Shown: one piece after another, positions 19,122 through 27,068 of the stretch
Layout: every line of letters begins with the position of its first letter
How positions within the stretch are numbered: position 1 is the stretch's first letter
DNA from: a virus
Strand: one strand, 5' to 3'
Length of the DNA stretch: 45,830 bases
Virus record (IMG/VR): IMGVR_UViG_3300015374_000015
Location: 1 to 45,830 of that record
Made by a program: the position numbers and the translations under genes
The notes under the pieces: model-generated
Database searches by the model: none
Seen by the model: the letters and a program-made list of their open reading frames with translations, nothing else
Told to the model about the DNA's origin: nothing

Positions 19122-19504
19122 ACGCGCTGAGCCGCCTTCTAAGCGCTTGCGAGACAGTGCCGCGTGTCTTTCCCTTCGGTGACTTGCGCGTAGCTGAGAA
19201 GGGGATCGGATTACGGGAATGAGAATCAGTCGCATTTCGTTCTGATACGTGGATACAAACGCACACGCGTCTCACCCCCAGCCCAGGCGCTACATACTCA
19301 GGAGGGTATGCGCTGAGCACAAGCATTCGGCTCTAGCAAGCCATTGTTCCTACGTGCTCGCTGTTCCTCGACCTCGGTTTACCGAAAAGCGATTAGGCGA
19401 TTGCGCATAGGGGGAGGGGGGAGAGGTCGTCGCGTGAGTCGGCGCTGTATTAAATATACGTAGCCCTCCCACATTTTCGCCAGCAAACGCGCTAGTGTCA
19501 TTAC
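19122..19504. other. Gap of about 380 bases without a gene
   Basis: No frame with coding character on either strand. A bulged hairpin lies near 19279-19305 (GCGC-ATAC paired with GTAT-GCGC), followed by a G-rich tract (GGGGGAGGGGGG, near 19411) and an AT-rich palindrome-like TATTAAATATA near 19448. The end of the gap holds the promoter of the 19505 gene. Confidence 0.45.
19493..19498 (+). promoter_or_regulatory. -10 element for a leaderless gene
   Basis: TAGTGT (19493-19498) fits TAnnnT and ends six bases before ATG 19505, the same spacing as at 437 and 5570. CACATT lies 17 bases upstream, as before the 14843 gene. There is no ribosome site. It lacks the GTAGTGAC/GTGCTA words. Confidence 0.45.
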
Positions 19505-19783
19505 ATGGCCCACGTCCTCTGCCCAATGACGATCACGAGCCCGGAGCCCGACTACGGCCTACCGGCGAACCTTGAATGCGGTGAACCGTGCCGCGTAGAG
19601 CGAGTAGCGCAGGCCATGCACTTCAAGTGCCCACGAGGCCACGATTTCTACGCGAATCCCTGCGATGTCATCCCACCGCCGCAGAAAAGCCCGTCTAGCC
19701 TGATACGCTTCGCGGGTGACAGAGAAGGCATGCACCAAATGCGGCGAGACGAAACCGCTGGAGGACTTCAACCGCTTACGTAG
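19505..19783 (+). CDS. Hypothetical protein with zinc-ribbon-like motif
   Basis: 92 residues from ATG 19505. MAHVLCPMTITSPEPDYGLP, NLECGEPCRVER, HFKCPRGHDFYAN: cysteines and histidines spaced like a zinc ribbon. The last 23 codons overlap the HNH gene in another frame, so the true C-terminus may once have been different and the HNH gene may have inserted into its end. Confidence 0.6.
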   Translation: MAHVLCPMTITSPEPDYGLPANLECGEPCRVERVAQAMHFKCPRGHDFYANPCDVIPPPQKSPSSLIRFAGDREGMHQMRRDETAGGLQPLT

Positions 19784-20183
19784 CGCCAAGGACGGCCACG
19801 AACCGCGCTGTCGGGAGTGTAGGCGGCAGGAGCGCAAGGCGTGGAGAGAGAACAATCCCGGAGCCGAACGAGAGAGCCGGAAGCGGCGCTACCAACGCAA
19901 CCGCGACCATGAAATCAAGGGCATCGCCAAGTGGAAGCGCGAACATCCCGAGCGTGTCGCGGCTACGGCAAAGCGCTACTACGAGCGCCATTCCAAGAAA
20001 CACGAAGCCCGCAGGCTTGTTTCAGAGGCGATCAGGGACGGAGTTCTCGTGCGACCGGAAGCGTGTGAGATCTGCGAAGGCCGTGATTCGATTCAGGCGC
20101 ATCACCCGGATTACGATAGGCCGCTCGACGTTGAATGGCTCTGCCTCTCGTGCCATACTGACACTCACGCCCGTCTAGCTTAA
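19716..20183 (+). CDS. HNH homing endonuclease with N-terminal zinc module
   Basis: 155 residues from GTG 19716. Residues 6-35 (CTKCGETKPLEDFNRLRSAK ... CRECRRQ) are a zinc module; 40-105 are basic helices; 117-146 (CEIC ... IQAHHPDYDRPLDVEWLCLS, CHTDTH) form the HNH/treble-clef nuclease core with the HH pair as catalytic candidates. A close relative is at 25392, a broken one at 32071-32797 and a remnant at 34257. The 3' end overlaps the tRNA-like sequence by 15 bases. Such enzymes nick DNA and spread by recombination. Confidence 0.8.
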   Translation: MTEKACTKCGETKPLEDFNRLRSAKDGHEPRCRECRRQERKAWRENNPGAERESRKRRYQRNRDHEIKGIAKWKREHPERVAATAKRYYERHSKKHEARRLVSEAIRDGVLVRPEACEICEGRDSIQAHHPDYDRPLDVEWLCLSCHTDTHARLA

Positions 20184-20240
20184 CAGCAGAGCGCCGGTCC
20201 TGTAAACCGGAGGGTCCCAGAGCGAAGCTGGGGACGGGCT
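20169..20240 (+). tRNA. tRNA-Thr(UGU)-like sequence with atypical D- and T-loops
   Basis: A full cloverleaf can be drawn: acceptor GCCCGTC/GACGGGC (20169-20175/20233-20239, 7 bp); D-stem GCTT/GAGC; anticodon stem CCGGT/ACCGG with loop CCTGTAA, anticodon TGT at 20201-20203; variable loop AGGGT; T-stem CCCAG/CTGGG. All spacings match a tRNA. Three things are odd: position 33 is C instead of U, the D-loop AACAGCA lacks the GG pair, and the T-loop AGCGAAG lacks TTC. Because both partners of the D/T-loop contact are missing, it may be a degenerate tRNA or a tRNA mimic. CCA is not encoded. Confidence 0.5.
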
Positions 20241-20241
20241 T

Positions 20242-20439
20242 GTGATTGGGATCGGGCTTTACAGCATTGCTATCGACGGTCGGGAGCCAGGCGGCATTCT
20301 TTGGTTCCGCACGTTTGGGTGCGCTCGCAGGGCACTCAAGCGACTCTCGCTGGGGGAGAAGGACGTTGCTGTGCTTGCAAGGCATTGCAAGGGCGGTGGT
20401 ATGAAGGTGCTCGATGAACGCTACGGTGAGTGGTGGTAG
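20242..20439 (+). CDS. Small hypothetical protein
   Basis: 65 residues from GTG 20242, two bases after the tRNA-like sequence. VIGIGLYSIAIDGREPGGIL, then WFRTFGCARRALKRLSLGEK. The alternation of hydrophobic strands with charged helices looks genuine. If co-transcribed, processing of the tRNA-like part would release a leaderless message. Function unknown. Confidence 0.5.
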   Translation: MIGIGLYSIAIDGREPGGILWFRTFGCARRALKRLSLGEKDVAVLARHCKGGGMKVLDERYGEWW

Positions 20440-20442
20440 CCC

Positions 20443-20467
20443 GTAGTGACGTGCTAAGCTGTGCTAC
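20443..20467 (+). promoter_or_regulatory. Promoter/operator with GTAGTGAC and two GTGCTA words
   Basis: GTAGTGAC (20443-20450), GTGCTAA (20451-20457) and GTGCTAC (20461-20467) stand head to tail directly before GTG 20468. The first GTGCTA forms an extended -10, TGCTAAGCT (-10 at 20455-20460), seven bases from the start codon. AAGCTGTGCTAC is identical to 416-427. No clear -35 is visible, consistent with an activator-dependent or extended -10 promoter. Confidence 0.55.
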
Positions 20468-20644
20468 GTGAGCGATGAGGTTCTGACCTGCTGGCCCAAG
20501 GGCTTCCTAACGAGGGAGGAGGCCGAAGCGCTCCGGTCCTGCCTCAATACCCTCGTATGGAGCAATGGGGAATCGCTGACGACTGAAGACGAAATGGCCC
20601 TTGAGAAGCTTCAGGCGGCCATAGAGGTGGTTCCCGTTGACTAA
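20468..20644 (+). CDS. Small hypothetical acidic protein
   Basis: 58 residues from GTG 20468. VSDEVLTCWPKGFLTREEAE, ALRSCLNTLVWSNGESLTTE and a final helix. Translation from the GTG would be leaderless. It overlaps the TTG start of the next gene by eight bases. Function unknown. Confidence 0.6.
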   Translation: MSDEVLTCWPKGFLTREEAEALRSCLNTLVWSNGESLTTEDEMALEKLQAAIEVVPVD

Positions 20645-20879
20645 CCGCACGGAGAGCGAGAGCGTGTCCGAGTGGGACGAACAGCAGCTCCAGGCTTCTG
20701 ACCTGGCCGCGCTCAAGGGAGCCACGATCCGCCAGGCGACGCTTGGGCCGGTCGAGGGCTTCGAATACGACGCCATCACGCTAGAGCTAGAGGACGGCGG
20801 CATCCTCCAGATTGGTCCCTGGGACTATGAGGGCTACTCGGCGGGGCTCGAAAAGAGGTGGAGCAGGGCTGATGAGTAA
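20637..20879 (+). CDS. Small hypothetical protein with (T/S)NRTE leader
   Basis: 80 residues from TTG 20637. MTNRTESESVSEWDEQQLQA, then strands (TLGPVEGFEYDAITLELEDG). The first seven codons resemble those of the next gene (MSNRTEM), a third instance of neighbouring genes sharing only their 5' end. Function unknown. Confidence 0.55.
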   Translation: MTNRTESESVSEWDEQQLQASDLAALKGATIRQATLGPVEGFEYDAITLELEDGGILQIGPWDYEGYSAGLEKRWSRADE

Positions 20880-21327
20880 CCGCACAGAGATGCTCCACTT
20901 CCGCGCCACGCCTGAGGAGAAGACGCGCATCAAGGAGAACGCCGGGCACGCGGAGGTTGCGCTGAGCGAGTGGATGCGCGTACGGAGCTTAGACCCCGGC
21001 GAGTCCGTCTCTTGGGGTCTTCAAGACCGCTGGGTATCGAAAGAGGCGCAAGCTCAGGGTGTTCGCGTTGTTCCTGCCCATCGCTCAGCGACGACCCCTA
21101 CCCAGCCCGCAGTTGAGGAGTCTGAGCGCATCCAAGAAGAAGCTGAGGCTGCGAAACAGGGGTTCACGGCCTCATTCCACCGTGACCCTGAGACCTACGA
21201 GCAGTTCATGGAGCGCCGGGTTAGGGAGCTTGTAGGAGACGAGGCTACGTTGGCATCTCAGGACAAGGCGACGGATGAGGCCGAGCGCGAGTGGTTTCTG
21301 TTGCGAGGCGACTCCCCAAGCGCCTAA
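20872..21327 (+). CDS. RHH-like DNA-binding protein with long C-terminal helix
   Basis: 151 residues from ATG 20872. MSNRTEMLHFRATPEEKTRI, then KENAGHAEVALSEWMRVRSL: strand-helix-helix as in ribbon-helix-helix proteins. Residues 75-150 are charged and helical, perhaps for oligomerisation. It could be a regulator of the late genes. It overlaps the previous gene by eight bases. Confidence 0.6.
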   Translation: MSNRTEMLHFRATPEEKTRIKENAGHAEVALSEWMRVRSLDPGESVSWGLQDRWVSKEAQAQGVRVVPAHRSATTPTQPAVEESERIQEEAEAAKQGFTASFHRDPETYEQFMERRVRELVGDEATLASQDKATDEAEREWFLLRGDSPSA

Positions 21328-21363
21328 CATGCCGGGTACAGACCTCGTCCCGAAAGGATCGCA

Positions 21364-21720
21364 ATGCCCGCCCAACTCGGTTCCCAGCTAACCCGCAAAG
21401 TCAAACGCGGTGAAATCAGCCGGGGCCGGGCACGTAAGACGGTCCAGGAGCGTCAGACGTTCAAAGCGGCCTACGGGGCCGACTGGCGTACGAAGGTCTA
21501 CGGGCAGGGTGGGGCCAAGGCGGCGAGCGGCCCCTTCGCCAGCCGCGACGTGGCCGCGAAACGCTCTCAGGCGCTCTCGGTGGCGAAAGGCAAGCTCGGC
21601 GGGGGAGTTCAAAGCGCCAAGAGACTTGCACCGAAGAAGGGTCATATCGAGCCAATCCCGATGGCTCCGATGCGCAAGGGCGAAGGCAAGCGGAAATACC
21701 TCTCGGGGGGCCGTGGGTAG
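21364..21720 (+). CDS. Basic virion-associated or DNA-binding protein
   Basis: 118 residues from ATG 21364, AAAGGA upstream. Very rich in Lys, Arg, Gly and Ala (TRKVKRGEISRGRARKTVQE, ending MRKGEGKRKYLSGGRG). The frame ends at TAG 21718-21720, then reads CGC, TAG and a further 46 sense codons. Its basic nature and position before the virion lysin suggest a small structural or DNA-condensing protein. Confidence 0.6.
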   Translation: MPAQLGSQLTRKVKRGEISRGRARKTVQERQTFKAAYGADWRTKVYGQGGAKAASGPFASRDVAAKRSQALSVAKGKLGGGVQSAKRLAPKKGHIEPIPMAPMRKGEGKRKYLSGGRG

Positions 21721-21726
21721 CGCTAG

Positions 21727-21867
21727 GCTCTCGACATCCCTTACGTCTCGACAAATCAGCGTTCCTACCTTCACGTGCACTTTCCAGCACTTGCTAAGCG
21801 CTGGGACAAGCGCTATGGCGGCAAGATAGCCGAGCCTCGCAAGCATCGTGGCTCGGAGAGACGCTGA
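21727..21867 (+). CDS. In-frame extension after two amber codons, no usual start
   Basis: 46 codons in the frame of the previous gene after TAG-CGC-TAG: ALDIPYVSTNQRSYLHVHFP, ALAKRWDKRYGGKIAEPRKH, ending RGSERR and TGA, which overlaps the next ATG (TGATG). The composition is clearly protein-like. The only ordinary start inside is GTG 21775, which would leave 30 residues. It may be reached by readthrough, use a rare start such as ATC, or be the 3' part of a broken gene. Confidence 0.45.
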   Translation, partial: ALDIPYVSTNQRSYLHVHFPALAKRWDKRYGGKIAEPRKHRGSERR

Positions 21868-23648
21868 TGGCCTTTCGAACCAAGAACACCTACACGACCG
21901 GCCAAGGTTCGTACAACACGAAGAACAAGACCTATAGTGGCAAGGGCAGCGCATCGGCCGGGTACAAGAAAGTCGCGGCTCCCAAGCCGAGCGAAGTCCC
22001 CACGGTCACGACAGACGTATCGAGCGGACGCACGACGACCTCTGGGTTCCCTTCTCAGCGGGCCGCCATACGCGCCAAGAAGCGCCGAAGAGCCGCTGTT
22101 CGCACCGAGAGACGAAAGACCCGTGCGCTTAATTTGGCACGCCGTGTAGCTGCTAAACGGCGTGCCATTACTTCACAAAATGAAGCGAGGGTTAAGAGCA
22201 CGGAAGCTGCGATTCAGGCGCGAAGAAGTGCAAGTAGGGGGCCTTCGACTGCAAGTAAAGCGTCGTCAACTGTGAGACAGCCCGCGAACGCTGTCAAACC
22301 GCCGAAATTTGCGGGGCGTAAAACGGCTGGCACGCCGACGCTTAAGTCGTTGCGGCAAGCTAAATCGCAGGGAAAGCTCAAGGTCAACCAGCGTGGCTAT
22401 CTGACGACGCCAGCGGTGCGCAAGACGGCTTCGAAGGTTAAACTGCTAGAATCGAAGGCACGGAATAGTTCCTCGCTCCTCCCCGGGCTGACACCGCAGG
22501 CATCCCACGTCGCGCATGTGGTGCTGGCTCGGGGAGCCAAAGCCGGAGCTACGCGTAAGGAAAAGCTCGCTGCGGCTGAGACAGGGTTGGTGGAGTCGGG
22601 TTTTGAAAATTTGCCAGGAGGAGACGCAGATTCCGAAGGCTGGCGGCAAGAGCGCTCCTCGCTCTATCCGAATCCACGCAACGTCAAAGCCTCGGCCTCT
22701 CGCTTCTTCCAGGAGGCAAAAACGGATACGGGGGGTGTGCGTGGTCGTGGGCAGACTGCTGGGCAGCTTGCCCAGACGATTCAGGGTTCTGCTTACCCGA
22801 AACGCTACGACGAACGCAAGCCTGAAGCCAACGCGATCCTCAAAGCCTACGAACGGGGTAGCCTGACGCAAGTTCAGCGTCGAAAACTTGCGTCAGCTCG
22901 AAAAGACGCAAGTAGGCTTGGCCTCAAGGGGCTTACGAAAGGTAAGCAGGTTGGTCCGGCTCCCAAGAAGGTCGTGACGCGCTATAAGGCGATTAAGGCT
23001 TCTGCGAAGGCGCTGGAGAAGATGAACGTGCCCTACGTCTACGGAGGTGGCCACGGAGCCCCCGGGACGCCTAATCCTTCCGGTGGCCTGGATTGTTCCT
23101 CTTCGACCGTCTACCTGCTCAACAAGGCAGGCGTCAAGGTGCCGAACATCACGTCGGGCGAATTTGGCAATCACTTCCCGCCCGGCCCCGGCGCGGTGAC
23201 GATCTTCTACAACCCCGGGCACGTCTTCCTGCGCATCGGCGAGGACTACTACGGAACTTCCGTGGGCGACAGCGGTGCCGGTGGCCTCGGCTACCACCCC
23301 GCGCCCGGTTCGGACTACCTCGCTCAGTACAGCGTCGCCCATGTGCCCGGTCTCGGCAAGAAACAAGCGCTCCAGCTCGGGATCAGCGCGGCCACCCCTA
23401 CGAGCTTCCCCGGTATGTCGCTTTCCTCCAGCGGGACTACGGCGACGATTGAATCGGGCGCGACGATTAGCGGCAAGCCGGGCTTCTCCTCGAAGCCGAT
23501 CAAGCTTACGCAGGCGCTGAAAGCTCGCCGTACGTACCGGCAATTGCGGGAAGCGGGCGTGGGGACGGGGAAAGCGGTCTCAGGCGAGGAAGCGACTTCG
23601 CCCACTTTGCGCAGCCTGGAAGCCAAGTACGGCGTGAAAACGGGGTAG
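21867..23648 (+). CDS. Virion-associated lysin: transglycosylase-like plus NlpC/P60 domains
   Basis: 593 residues. Residues 1-200 are basic and low complexity. Residues 210-330 resemble a lysozyme-like domain, with Glu243 in AAETGLVESGFENLPGGDAD as likely catalyst and GWRQERSSLYPNP downstream. Residues 385-500 form an NlpC/P60 domain: VPYVYGGGHGAPGTPNPSGG, Cys410 in LDCSSSTVYL and His452 in NPGHVFLRI. A dual glycan- and peptide-cutting enzyme packaged in the particle would open the wall for DNA entry. Its position before the large terminase is unusual, since such genes normally lie with the tail genes. Confidence 0.8.
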   Translation: MAFRTKNTYTTGQGSYNTKNKTYSGKGSASAGYKKVAAPKPSEVPTVTTDVSSGRTTTSGFPSQRAAIRAKKRRRAAVRTERRKTRALNLARRVAAKRRAITSQNEARVKSTEAAIQARRSASRGPSTASKASSTVRQPANAVKPPKFAGRKTAGTPTLKSLRQAKSQGKLKVNQRGYLTTPAVRKTASKVKLLESKARNSSSLLPGLTPQASHVAHVVLARGAKAGATRKEKLAAAETGLVESGFENLPGGDADSEGWRQERSSLYPNPRNVKASASRFFQEAKTDTGGVRGRGQTAGQLAQTIQGSAYPKRYDERKPEANAILKAYERGSLTQVQRRKLASARKDASRLGLKGLTKGKQVGPAPKKVVTRYKAIKASAKALEKMNVPYVYGGGHGAPGTPNPSGGLDCSSSTVYLLNKAGVKVPNITSGEFGNHFPPGPGAVTIFYNPGHVFLRIGEDYYGTSVGDSGAGGLGYHPAPGSDYLAQYSVAHVPGLGKKQALQLGISAATPTSFPGMSLSSSGTTATIESGATISGKPGFSSKPIKLTQALKARRTYRQLREAGVGTGKAVSGEEATSPTLRSLEAKYGVKTG

Positions 23649-23752
23649 ACTGACTTGGTCGTTGTTTGTTTGGCGCGCGTTCGGCCTCGCCTGTACTGAG
23701 AGTTCGTCACCTCAGTGGCGAGGTCGTCGTGTAGTTGCGGTTGAATGGCCGC

Positions 23753-25318
23753 GTGAGCGCCGTCGCCGACCTCGTAATCCCCGAGCACCTTCAGAAGGAC
23801 CCCGAGGCACTCAAAGAGCTTGCCGAACTTGAGGCGATCTTCGAGGCGAATCCGCTTGAGGCCTACAACCACCCGGAAATCGCCAATGTCTTTCCGAGCT
23901 ACAAGGTGCATGAGAAGCAGATGGCGTTTCATGCGATCAAGGCTCCGCCGCTCGGGATCAAGGCCGCGATAGCAAGCAACCGTGCTGGCAAGACTGTTTC
24001 GTGCGTGGTGGACAACATCATCCAGCTTATAGACGAGGCTCATGTGCCTGTGCATCTCAAAGCTTTCAAGAAATTTGAGGGGCCGATTACGATCTGGATT
24101 GGCGCACCGAAGATGGATACGCACATGAAGAATACGGTCCCGCTTTTCCGCAAATTCCTGCCCAAAGCGGAACTTATTGCGGGCCAGTTCGGCAAGTCCT
24201 TCAAATCTCAGCCTCCCGAACTGCGGCTGAAAAATGGCTCCGTCGTGGCTTTCAAAAGCTATGACATGGACCTTGATGCATGGGCGTCGGCAGAGGTCCA
24301 TCGGATCAACTGGGACGAGGAGCCGAATACTGCCAATAGCAGGGAATTGAGGACGGAGGCCCGCTTTCGCCTGGTCTCCACGGCGGGCGACGAGATTATC
24401 GGCATGACGCCGGTTCTGGGCGCGCTTTCGTGGGTCAACGATGAAGTCTGGGAAAAGCGTGATTCTGATCCCTCTGTGGCCGTCGTACAGATGTCGATCT
24501 ACGACAACCCCTACAACACAAAAGAGGTCATCGAAGAGGTCGAACGGGGATTGACCGAGGATGAGAAACGGGCGCGTATTTACGGCGAATTCGTCCATCT
24601 CGGCGGTCTCTTTTACGAGGAGTTCCGCGATTCAGTGCACGTGGTCGATCCGATCACGCCCGATCATTTGAAGGGCCAGGACATCGTTGTGGGGATTGAT
24701 CCAGGCCGCAATCGCACAGGCGTTGTCTGGACTTGCTTCGACAAGGACAACGCCGCGATGGTCTTCGATGAGTTCAATCCGCGAGAGGCGACGGTTGTTG
24801 CGGTTGCCGATGAAATCAAGCGGCGCAACAAGGCTTGGGGTCTTGATGAGGACAAGGTGACCTACGTGATCGACCCCTCGGCGCGCAACACGTCTGCAAT
24901 CAATGCCGATCAGGTCGCTGCTGCCTATGCGCGCTCGGAGATTTACTGCCAGTACGGCCAGAATAGCCGTGCGGCGGGCATCTTGGAGATCAAGCGCCGT
25001 TTGCAGGCAAAAGATGCCGATGGGAATTCGAGCCCGCTGCTCGTCTTCTGTCGCAACTGCTCAGAAACGATCAGGCAGCATGAAAAATACGCGAGAGACC
25101 CGAAAGCAGCCGACGAATGGGCTGCTGTAGCTCAGACAGATACCGTTCGAGCCGACCTTGCGGACAGCACTCGCTACTCGATAATGAGTAGAAATTATGA
25201 GTTCACCGACCCCGATGAGATCGTTAAGCCCCCGCCCCATTTCGACCCGGTATCGGAGCCTCCATTTGACCCCAATGACTTCTTGATAGACCCTGCCCCA
25301 ATGGGCGATTGGTCTTGA
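23753..25318 (+). CDS. terL: Large terminase subunit
   Basis: 521 residues from GTG 23753; TTG 23735 would add six. ATPase part: Walker A SNRAGKT (75-81), Walker B VHRINWDEE (182-190) with catalytic Glu, coupling motif IIGMTP (215-220). Nuclease part (RNase H fold): Asp316 in VVGIDPGRNRTG, Asp374 in YVIDPSARN and acidic residues in TDTVRADLADS (462-472). The motor cuts and pumps DNA into the head through the portal. No strong ribosome site is visible; the gap before it holds a small hairpin (ACCTC/GAGGT). Confidence 0.9.
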   Translation: MSAVADLVIPEHLQKDPEALKELAELEAIFEANPLEAYNHPEIANVFPSYKVHEKQMAFHAIKAPPLGIKAAIASNRAGKTVSCVVDNIIQLIDEAHVPVHLKAFKKFEGPITIWIGAPKMDTHMKNTVPLFRKFLPKAELIAGQFGKSFKSQPPELRLKNGSVVAFKSYDMDLDAWASAEVHRINWDEEPNTANSRELRTEARFRLVSTAGDEIIGMTPVLGALSWVNDEVWEKRDSDPSVAVVQMSIYDNPYNTKEVIEEVERGLTEDEKRARIYGEFVHLGGLFYEEFRDSVHVVDPITPDHLKGQDIVVGIDPGRNRTGVVWTCFDKDNAAMVFDEFNPREATVVAVADEIKRRNKAWGLDEDKVTYVIDPSARNTSAINADQVAAAYARSEIYCQYGQNSRAAGILEIKRRLQAKDADGNSSPLLVFCRNCSETIRQHEKYARDPKAADEWAAVAQTDTVRADLADSTRYSIMSRNYEFTDPDEIVKPPPHFDPVSEPPFDPNDFLIDPAPMGDWS

Positions 25319-25391
25319 TTTGGCTCTAGAATGCAGAAAACGGCCGGGCAGCGTCTCCACGCCCCCGGCCCGACCACGAAGGCGAGGCTTC

Positions 25392-25805
25392 ATGGCAGGG
25401 CAAGGATACAAGCGGTGCCCGAAATGCGGCGAGACTAAGGCGTTCGAGGCGTTCTACAAACGCAGTGCCAGCCCAGATGGACGGCAAGGTTGGTGCGTGC
25501 CGTGCCAGCGACAGCGGGTCAAGGACTGGAAACAGGAGAATCCGGTCCGGTTACGGGAGCTCAGCCGCCGTGAAAGGGAACGGCATCCAGGAAAATCGAG
25601 GGCGCGTGGGCTGGTCAAAAGATTCGTGCGTGAAAGACGCATAGTCAAGCCTGATCTCTGCGAGGGATGCAGGAAGGCCACGGAGGTTTCCAAGCTTCAC
25701 GGCCACCACGAGGACTACAGTAGGCCGCTAGATGTCGAGTGGCTCTGCCAGGGTTGTCATGCAGAGCGGCACGGCAAGCTCAAATCTTCCGAAGGAGAAC
25801 CCTAA
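25392..25805 (+). CDS. HNH homing endonuclease, intact relative
   Basis: 137 residues from ATG 25392. An N-terminal zinc module (CPKCGETKAFEAFYKRSASP ... CVPCQRQ), basic helices, and a nuclease core CEGC ... LHGHHEDYSRPLDVEWLCQG, CHAERHGK. The last 30 residues are nearly the same as in the 19716 gene (SRPLDVEWLCxGCH versus DRPLDVEWLCLSCH). Inserted between terminase and a structural gene without disrupting either. Confidence 0.8.
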   Translation: MAGQGYKRCPKCGETKAFEAFYKRSASPDGRQGWCVPCQRQRVKDWKQENPVRLRELSRRERERHPGKSRARGLVKRFVRERRIVKPDLCEGCRKATEVSKLHGHHEDYSRPLDVEWLCQGCHAERHGKLKSSEGEP

Positions 25806-26639
25806 GTGGCCCTAGAAAGCATCGATACCTTCAACGTAGGCAAAGTCAAGCCTGTCCTGATCAACGCCAGCCCTACGAGCCAAGCGAAGATCATGAACGG
25901 CGGCGGCGGCGCTCTGTTCTACAAGACCGCCGAAGACGTGGACACCGGCGACACCGAACTCGCCGTAGGCGCTTCGGTCACGGTCGAAGCGGTCAACTGG
26001 ATCATCTCCGCATCGCGTTCCACGGTCCTGATCGAACATCCTGTCGGCCTTGCCGTTCAGGACGCAACGATTGGCGATGACCTCTCGGTCAAAGACACGC
26101 TGACGGTCACCGGCGCAACGACCCTGACCGGTGGCGTGGCCACCGCCACCGCGGCTCCTGGGTTCTACGCAGGTGGCTGGCATCCCAACACGGCGGAATC
26201 GGGCACCGATACGACGCCTGCCGAAAAAAAGCTCTTCGTGACCAGCCTCTTCTTGCCCGTCAACAAGAAAATCAAAGGCATTGGCTACCTTGTTGGCTCG
26301 GTCGGCGGCACCAACAAGGTCGTCGCCGGTCTCTTCAGCGCCACCGGCGCGCTGCTTGCCAACTCCTCAGAAACGACCGAAGGCGCAACGGTCGGCACGG
26401 CTAAAGAAATTCAGGAGCTGAATCTGACCGCCGAATACAGCGCCGTCGGCCCGGCGGTCTACTTCGTCGGTATCACGATGAACGGCAACACGGCCCGTTT
26501 GCGCTCCATTCCCAAAAACACGGCTGGGTCGAACGTCCTCTCCGAAGAAATCACGCTCTCAGAAAAAAACAAACTGGCCAAAATCACGCCCCCGACCGGA
26601 TTTACGGCCGACAAGGGCGTCGTCGCCTGGGTCTACTGA
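25806..26639 (+). CDS. Structural protein, beta-rich (decoration or minor fibre)
   Basis: 277 residues from GTG 25806, GGAG upstream. Residues 30-110 are strand-rich with a repeat-like DDLSVKDTLTVTGATTLTGG segment, which is common in fibre and trimeric spike proteins. Residues 115-277 contain FYAGGWHPNTAESGTDTTPA and a jelly-roll-like series of strands. Likely exposed on the head or tail. The exact place is unknown. Confidence 0.55.
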   Translation: MALESIDTFNVGKVKPVLINASPTSQAKIMNGGGGALFYKTAEDVDTGDTELAVGASVTVEAVNWIISASRSTVLIEHPVGLAVQDATIGDDLSVKDTLTVTGATTLTGGVATATAAPGFYAGGWHPNTAESGTDTTPAEKKLFVTSLFLPVNKKIKGIGYLVGSVGGTNKVVAGLFSATGALLANSSETTEGATVGTAKEIQELNLTAEYSAVGPAVYFVGITMNGNTARLRSIPKNTAGSNVLSEEITLSEKNKLAKITPPTGFTADKGVVAWVY

Positions 26640-26642
26640 GCC

Positions 26643-27068
26643 ATGAATGACCCACAGATAGTTCCCGAAGCTAAGAATCGGCCCGGTCGCTGCATCGCCT
26701 CGCGCGATATAGAGGGACCCTTCATCGATGTGGGAGTCTGGTCGCGTGAGCACGACCCCTATGTCTATCTCTCGGTGCGCTGGTTTGAAGAGATAGCTCG
26801 CGATTTGCTGGGCATGGTCTCGAAGGCCGAGGTCGATGAGCGCTATGCGGCGCTTGAAAAGAAACTCATGGAGCAGGCGGAAGAGCTGGGGAAGCTCGAC
26901 CAGCTTGTGCAGGCTGCTACTGGTTTTGAGAAGGCGCTGGAGATGAACGGGTTGCGCAATGTCGTTGAGGACAGCGCTTCTGCGTCTGATCCCGCCAAGA
27001 CCGAATTCAGCCAAGACGACATTGAGCGAGAGCGGATTGAGCGCGAAGCCGGGGGAGTTGCCGCATGA
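26643..27068 (+). CDS. Hypothetical virion-block protein with coiled coil
   Basis: 141 residues. N-terminal strand region (ASRDIEGPFIDVGVWSREHD), then a coiled coil (SKAEVDERYAALEKKLMEQA, EELGKLDQLVQAATGFEKAL) and an acidic tail. Could be a head-assembly chaperone or minor head protein, by position between terminase and portal. ATGA overlap with the next gene. Confidence 0.5.
   Translation: MNDPQIVPEAKNRPGRCIASRDIEGPFIDVGVWSREHDPYVYLSVRWFEEIARDLLGMVSKAEVDERYAALEKKLMEQAEELGKLDQLVQAATGFEKALEMNGLRNVVEDSASASDPAKTEFSQDDIERERIEREAGGVAA

Noticed and set aside
21718-21726. Genome-wide reassignment of TAG to an amino acid
   Set aside because: TAG ends many clear genes, including the virion lysin, portal, scaffold, capsid and the 1412-codon gene, so it is a normal stop.
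23324-24598. Antisense open frame of 424 codons
   Set aside because: It lies opposite the virion lysin and the large terminase, both identified by catalytic motifs; no start signal.
25342-25370. Terminator after the large terminase gene
   Set aside because: GGCCGGG/CCCGGCC can pair, but the loop is 15 bases, there is no T-tract and the HNH and structural genes continue in the same direction.
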